The notes under the pieces: generated by a model
Database searches by the model: none
What the model saw: only the letters and a program-made list of their open reading frames with translations
Told to the model about the DNA's origin: nothing
Position numbers and translations under genes: made by a program
Assembly: GCA_020445045.1 (NCBI GenBank)
Contig: JAGRHI010000229.1
Span: forward strand, 1 to 17,411
DNA: 17,411 nucleotides
From: Candidatus Competibacteraceae bacterium
Lineage (GTDB): Bacteria; Pseudomonadota; Gammaproteobacteria; Competibacterales; Competibacteraceae
Direction of reading: 5' to 3'
In this document: piece by piece, positions 14,838 to 17,411 of the stretch
Numbering within the stretch: the stretch's first letter is position 1
Layout: each line of letters begins with the position of its first letter

Positions 14838-16220
14838 ATGGATCAGTCTACTTCAGAATCACTGCGGTTTCCTCCCGTTGCGGGGATGACGGTACGCGCT
14901 GAATTCGACGGTGGGGCGCTGTCGTCGGACTTTGGCCCCCTGATTTTACGCGGCGTCGACCAGCAAATCGGGCTGATCGACCGTCTGGTCCAAGCCGTCG
15001 ACGACCGGCGTCATTCGTCGTATGTTGCGTACTCCCCGCACGATCTGTTCACCCAACGGATTTTTCAGATCACCTGTGGCTACGCCGACGGCAATGACGC
15101 CAATGCGCTGCGGACCGACCCGCTGTTCAAGCTGGGGGTGAATCGTCATCCCTTGGTCCAAGCCATGGACTTGGCCAGTGGTCCCACCTTCTCCCGGCTG
15201 GAGAATGCCGTCTCGACCCGGGATATCTATCGCCTGGCATGGGCCTTCGTCGCGCAGTTCATCGCCAGTTACCCCATGCCCCCGGCGGTGATCGTGTTGG
15301 ATCTGGATCATTCCGAGGATCCGACGCACGGGCAACAGGAATTCAGCTTCTACAACCACTATTACCGTCATCGCTGTTACCTGCCGCTGTTTCTCTTCGA
15401 GGGACTCTCGGGCAAATTCATCACGGCCGCGCTGCGCCCCGGCAAGCGCCCGACCGGCGCCGAGAATGCCATGATCATCAAGCGGGTCATCCAGCGGTTA
15501 CGCACGGCTTGGCCCGAGACCCGGATTATCCTGCGGGGCGACAGCCATTTCGCCAACCCCGAACTGATGCAACTGGCCGTGGCTAACCCGGCCATCGACT
15601 TCATCTTTGGGCTGGCCGGCAACCGCGCCTTGTCGCCGCTCGCCGAACCCTTCCTGGCCCCTCACCGCCGCCGGGTTGAGAACGCCCGTCGGGTCGGGTA
15701 CGCTCTGTCGACCGCCACGCACACCTACCATGACCTTGCCTACCGAGCCGAGTCTTGGCCGCGGGCGTTTCGGGTCATCCTCAAGGCCGAGGTGATGGCC
15801 TTGGGTGATAACCCGCGCTTCGTCGTCACCTCGCTGGACCTGCCCACACCGGCGTGCCTGTACCGGGATCTCCATAGTGCCCGCGGCCAGGATGAAAATT
15901 TCATCAAAATGCTCAAGAATGACTTGGCCAGCGATCGGACCTCGGACCAGCGGTTCCTCGCCAATCACCTCCGGCTGTTTTTCTCCCGCGCCGCCTATGT
16001 CCTGCATCAGGCCCTGCGCACCGAGGTGCTGGTCCATACCGAACTGGCGAAAGCCCAACCGGTCACCGTCATCCTCAAGCTGTTCAAGCTGGCGGTGCGG
16101 GTGGTGGCCTACCAGGACCGGATCAAACTGCACTTACCGACGAGTTGTCCCGTTAAAGACCTGCTGCGCCGGGTCACCGACCGCCTGTTTCTGACCCGCC
16201 CGCCGCCGCTCCCCGCTTGA
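14838..16220 (+). CDS. IS1380-family transposase (DDE)
   Basis: A 460-residue DDE transposase that should cut and move the surrounding element. The N-terminal FDGGALSSDFGPLILRGVD (residues 23-41) is the IS1380 family signature. Catalytic acids fit Asp155 or Asp157 in VLDLDHSED, Asp235 in ILRGDSHF, and Glu353 in RGQDENFIKMLKND. The frame is intact to the TGA at 16218-16220, so the protein may be functional. I chose the ATG at 14838, which has GAGG seven to ten bases upstream. The open frame reaches back to 14667, but that start lies outside the left inverted repeat and cannot be right. A TATAAT hexamer at 14786-14791 could serve as the -10 of its promoter. Confidence 0.93.
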   Translation: MDQSTSESLRFPPVAGMTVRAEFDGGALSSDFGPLILRGVDQQIGLIDRLVQAVDDRRHSSYVAYSPHDLFTQRIFQITCGYADGNDANALRTDPLFKLGVNRHPLVQAMDLASGPTFSRLENAVSTRDIYRLAWAFVAQFIASYPMPPAVIVLDLDHSEDPTHGQQEFSFYNHYYRHRCYLPLFLFEGLSGKFITAALRPGKRPTGAENAMIIKRVIQRLRTAWPETRIILRGDSHFANPELMQLAVANPAIDFIFGLAGNRALSPLAEPFLAPHRRRVENARRVGYALSTATHTYHDLAYRAESWPRAFRVILKAEVMALGDNPRFVVTSLDLPTPACLYRDLHSARGQDENFIKMLKNDLASDRTSDQRFLANHLRLFFSRAAYVLHQALRTEVLVHTELAKAQPVTVILKLFKLAVRVVAYQDRIKLHLPTSCPVKDLLRRVTDRLFLTRPPPLPA

Positions 16221-16438
16221 CCTCGCCGGTCAACCCGCTCCTTGAACCTCCAGGCTCGTCCGGGCCGGTAGCGTGCTGCCCGTCGGGTCGCCACGGTACC
16301 CGCAGGCATGACCGCGACACCCGGTTAGCCGGGACCACCTCGACTTCCGTTACCCATCCGGGTTCCGATAACCCGTCCGTCAATGTCGGTCACGCCTTGA
16401 ATCCGATGCCGTAGGTCGGCCTCTGGCGCCGATGGCGG

Positions 16439-16456
16439 TTTTATGAAATATTCGGG
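16439..16456 (-). repeat. Right terminal inverted repeat of the IS1380-family element
   Basis: Read on the minus strand, CCCGAATATTTCATAAAA matches the left end at 15 of 18 positions. It is followed on the plus strand by TTAA. Confidence 0.8.
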
Positions 16457-16561
16457 TTAACTTTGACCACGTCACCCCCAGTCGGTGCCGGGCGAGTGGA
16501 CATCCAGGCCCAACTGGGCTACGAGTTCAGCGACCCCAACCGCCGATTGGCGCGATCTGTG

Positions 16562-17200
16562 TCAACGTCCGCCTCTCTGGTTGCGTCCACCCCGATTTAG
16601 GCGTTGCGTCGGCGTCGCCAAAATCGTCTCCAGTTGTTCGATATCCAGGTACTGGGGCTCGTAGACCAAGCCCTGAGCCTCGATATTGCGCACGAACGCC
16701 CGTAGATGGTTGCCGGAAGCCGCCAGCAGGTTTTCATAAGTCTGGCGCAAATCCGCTTGGTCAGTCTCGGCGATGGCCTTTTCCAGGTCGAGAATATCGA
16801 TCTCCTCGATCGCGGCGCCCACGTACAACGCCTCCGTAACGGACTGCTGGCCTCGGATGACCAATTCATCGTACAGAGCTTGCAATTCCGCGTCGCTGAA
16901 CAAGCCCCTCGTTGGCAGCGCGGGATCGGTGAGCTGGTAGCGTTCGAGCAGAACCAGGATTGCATCCATGTGCTGCTGCTCGGATTGGGCGATGTTGGCA
17001 AATACCGGTTGCGACCAAGCTTCGTTCAGGGTCAGGTAAACGTCGCGGGCCAGCTTTTCTTCTTCGCGCATTAAACTCAGGGTTTGTATTTCCTCGGTGC
17101 TCAGGACCGCGGCTTGTGCCCAGGAACCGGTGAGCACCGCGATCAAAACCAAAGCGCGCCCTATTTGCGTGAAGATGGGAAGGCTAAATGTGCTGTGCAT
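16562..17200 (-). CDS. Secreted DUF2202 ferritin-like protein
   Basis: A 212-residue exported protein. Residues 1-30 form a signal peptide ending near SWAQA. The mature part is a helical DUF2202 domain of the ferritin-like superfamily. Possible metal ligands lie in the conserved helices: MREEEKLARDVY (44-55), SEQQHMDAI (73-81), GAAIEEIDILDLE (128-140) and NHLRAF (164-169). The function of the family is not established; a di-iron or redox role is inferred from the fold. The tail LNRGGRNQRGGR is Arg/Gly-rich and unusual. I chose the ATG at 17200 because GGA precedes it by eight bases and it gives a clean signal peptide; the frame is open upstream to an ATG at 17251. The gene ends 105 bases from the IS right end. 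Confidence 0.85.
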   Translation of the reverse strand: MHSTFSLPIFTQIGRALVLIAVLTGSWAQAAVLSTEEIQTLSLMREEEKLARDVYLTLNEAWSQPVFANIAQSEQQHMDAILVLLERYQLTDPALPTRGLFSDAELQALYDELVIRGQQSVTEALYVGAAIEEIDILDLEKAIAETDQADLRQTYENLLAASGNHLRAFVRNIEAQGLVYEPQYLDIEQLETILATPTQRLNRGGRNQRGGR

Positions 17201-17242
17201 ATGAGTGATCCTATGTTCGTTATTCAATTGTCCACAAAGCAT

Positions 17243-17248
17243 TTTATA
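17243..17248 (-). promoter_or_regulatory. Possible -10 hexamer for the DUF2202 gene
   Basis: On the minus strand TATAAA occupies 17248-17243 in an AT-rich stretch (17241-17280) upstream of the gene. No good -35 is visible at the right spacing. If it is the promoter, the transcript would begin near 17236. This would exclude the upstream ATG at 17251 and favour the start at 17200. Bases 17281-17411 show no gene I can support. Confidence 0.25.
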
Positions 17249-17411
17249 CACGTTCGATAAAATAACATTTTTAAAAAAGTGGTCTTGTAACGATTTGTGT
17301 CAAGTCTGCTGGCTCGCGCGGTCGAGCGTCTGAGGGTGAGCCGCGTAAGGCAACTCGCCATTCAGTGGCACGTCAGCCCTGGGGCGTGTCGGGCCAGCGC
17401 GGCGCAGGCAT

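Larger units (their letters stand above)
14743..16456 (+). mobile_element. IS1380-family insertion sequence, apparently complete
   Basis: The element is 1714 bp, bounded by inverted ends CCCGGATTATTCATAAAA (14743-14760) and, on the minus strand, CCCGAATATTTCATAAAA (16456-16439), 15 of 18 identical. It carries one intact transposase gene. Flanking tetranucleotides are CTAA on the left (14739-14742) and TTAA on the right (16457-16460). This agrees with the TTAA-like 4-bp targets of the IS1380 family but with one mismatch, so the duplication is slightly decayed or the ends come from different events. Bases 16221-16438 between the transposase and the right end are non-coding IS sequence. Confidence 0.85.

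Noticed and set aside
17297..17411. GTG-started frame running off the right edge
   Set aside because: It is too short, without a ribosome-binding site or family resemblance, and the minus strand hits a stop early; it is not supportable.
1..17411. CRISPR arrays, tRNA or rRNA genes
   Set aside because: Reading through the window I saw no regularly spaced repeats of CRISPR type, no tRNA-like cloverleaf with a T-loop GGTTCGAATC pattern, and no rRNA sequence.

Overview
The window looks like a chromosomal segment of a GC-rich gammaproteobacterium. The evidence is two conserved neighbourhoods: rsgA divergent from orn, and yicC divergent from an rph-rdgB-hemW operon. Both are familiar from gammaproteobacterial chromosomes. 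The protein sequences would fit an environmental Chromatiales- or Competibacter-like lineage, but I cannot settle the genus.

Layout. (a) 1-1235: the 3' part of a bacterial polynucleotide kinase-phosphatase-ligase (Pnkp) RNA-repair gene; its kinase and phosphatase domains lie outside the window. (b) 1300-4459: housekeeping genes, namely a LysE-type exporter translationally coupled to rsgA (minus), orn (plus) and a two-domain rhodanese (minus). (c) 4680-7219: the minus-strand operon rph-rdgB-hemW, with yicC (7413-8279) reading away from it. (d) 8280-8929: 650 bases without a convincing gene, AT-rich in part, with a MITE-like inverted-repeat unit, a hairpin and a perfect 14-bp palindrome. (e) 8930-12787: a 1285-residue gene of clearly different base composition. 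It encodes a molybdopterin oxidoreductase core, then about 320 residues I do not recognise, then a C-terminal NifU-like Fe-S domain. (f) 13026-14585: a secreted serine beta-lactamase-like hydrolase. (g) 14743-16456: a complete IS1380-family insertion sequence with terminal inverted repeats. (h) 16562-17200: a secreted DUF2202 ferritin-like protein.

Functionally, the left half is core RNA and nucleotide hygiene: ribosome assembly GTPase, oligoribonuclease, RNase PH, YicC RNase, dITP/XTP clean-up and haem delivery. The right half, from about 8.3 kb, is accessory: repeats, a transposon and isolated single genes. The molybdopterin-NifU fusion is the best candidate for something undescribed. It puts a catalytic Mo/W enzyme, an unknown module and an Fe-S carrier or electron-transfer module in one chain. 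It has no Tat signal and no partner genes beside it, and related copies of a short repeat lie on both sides of it.
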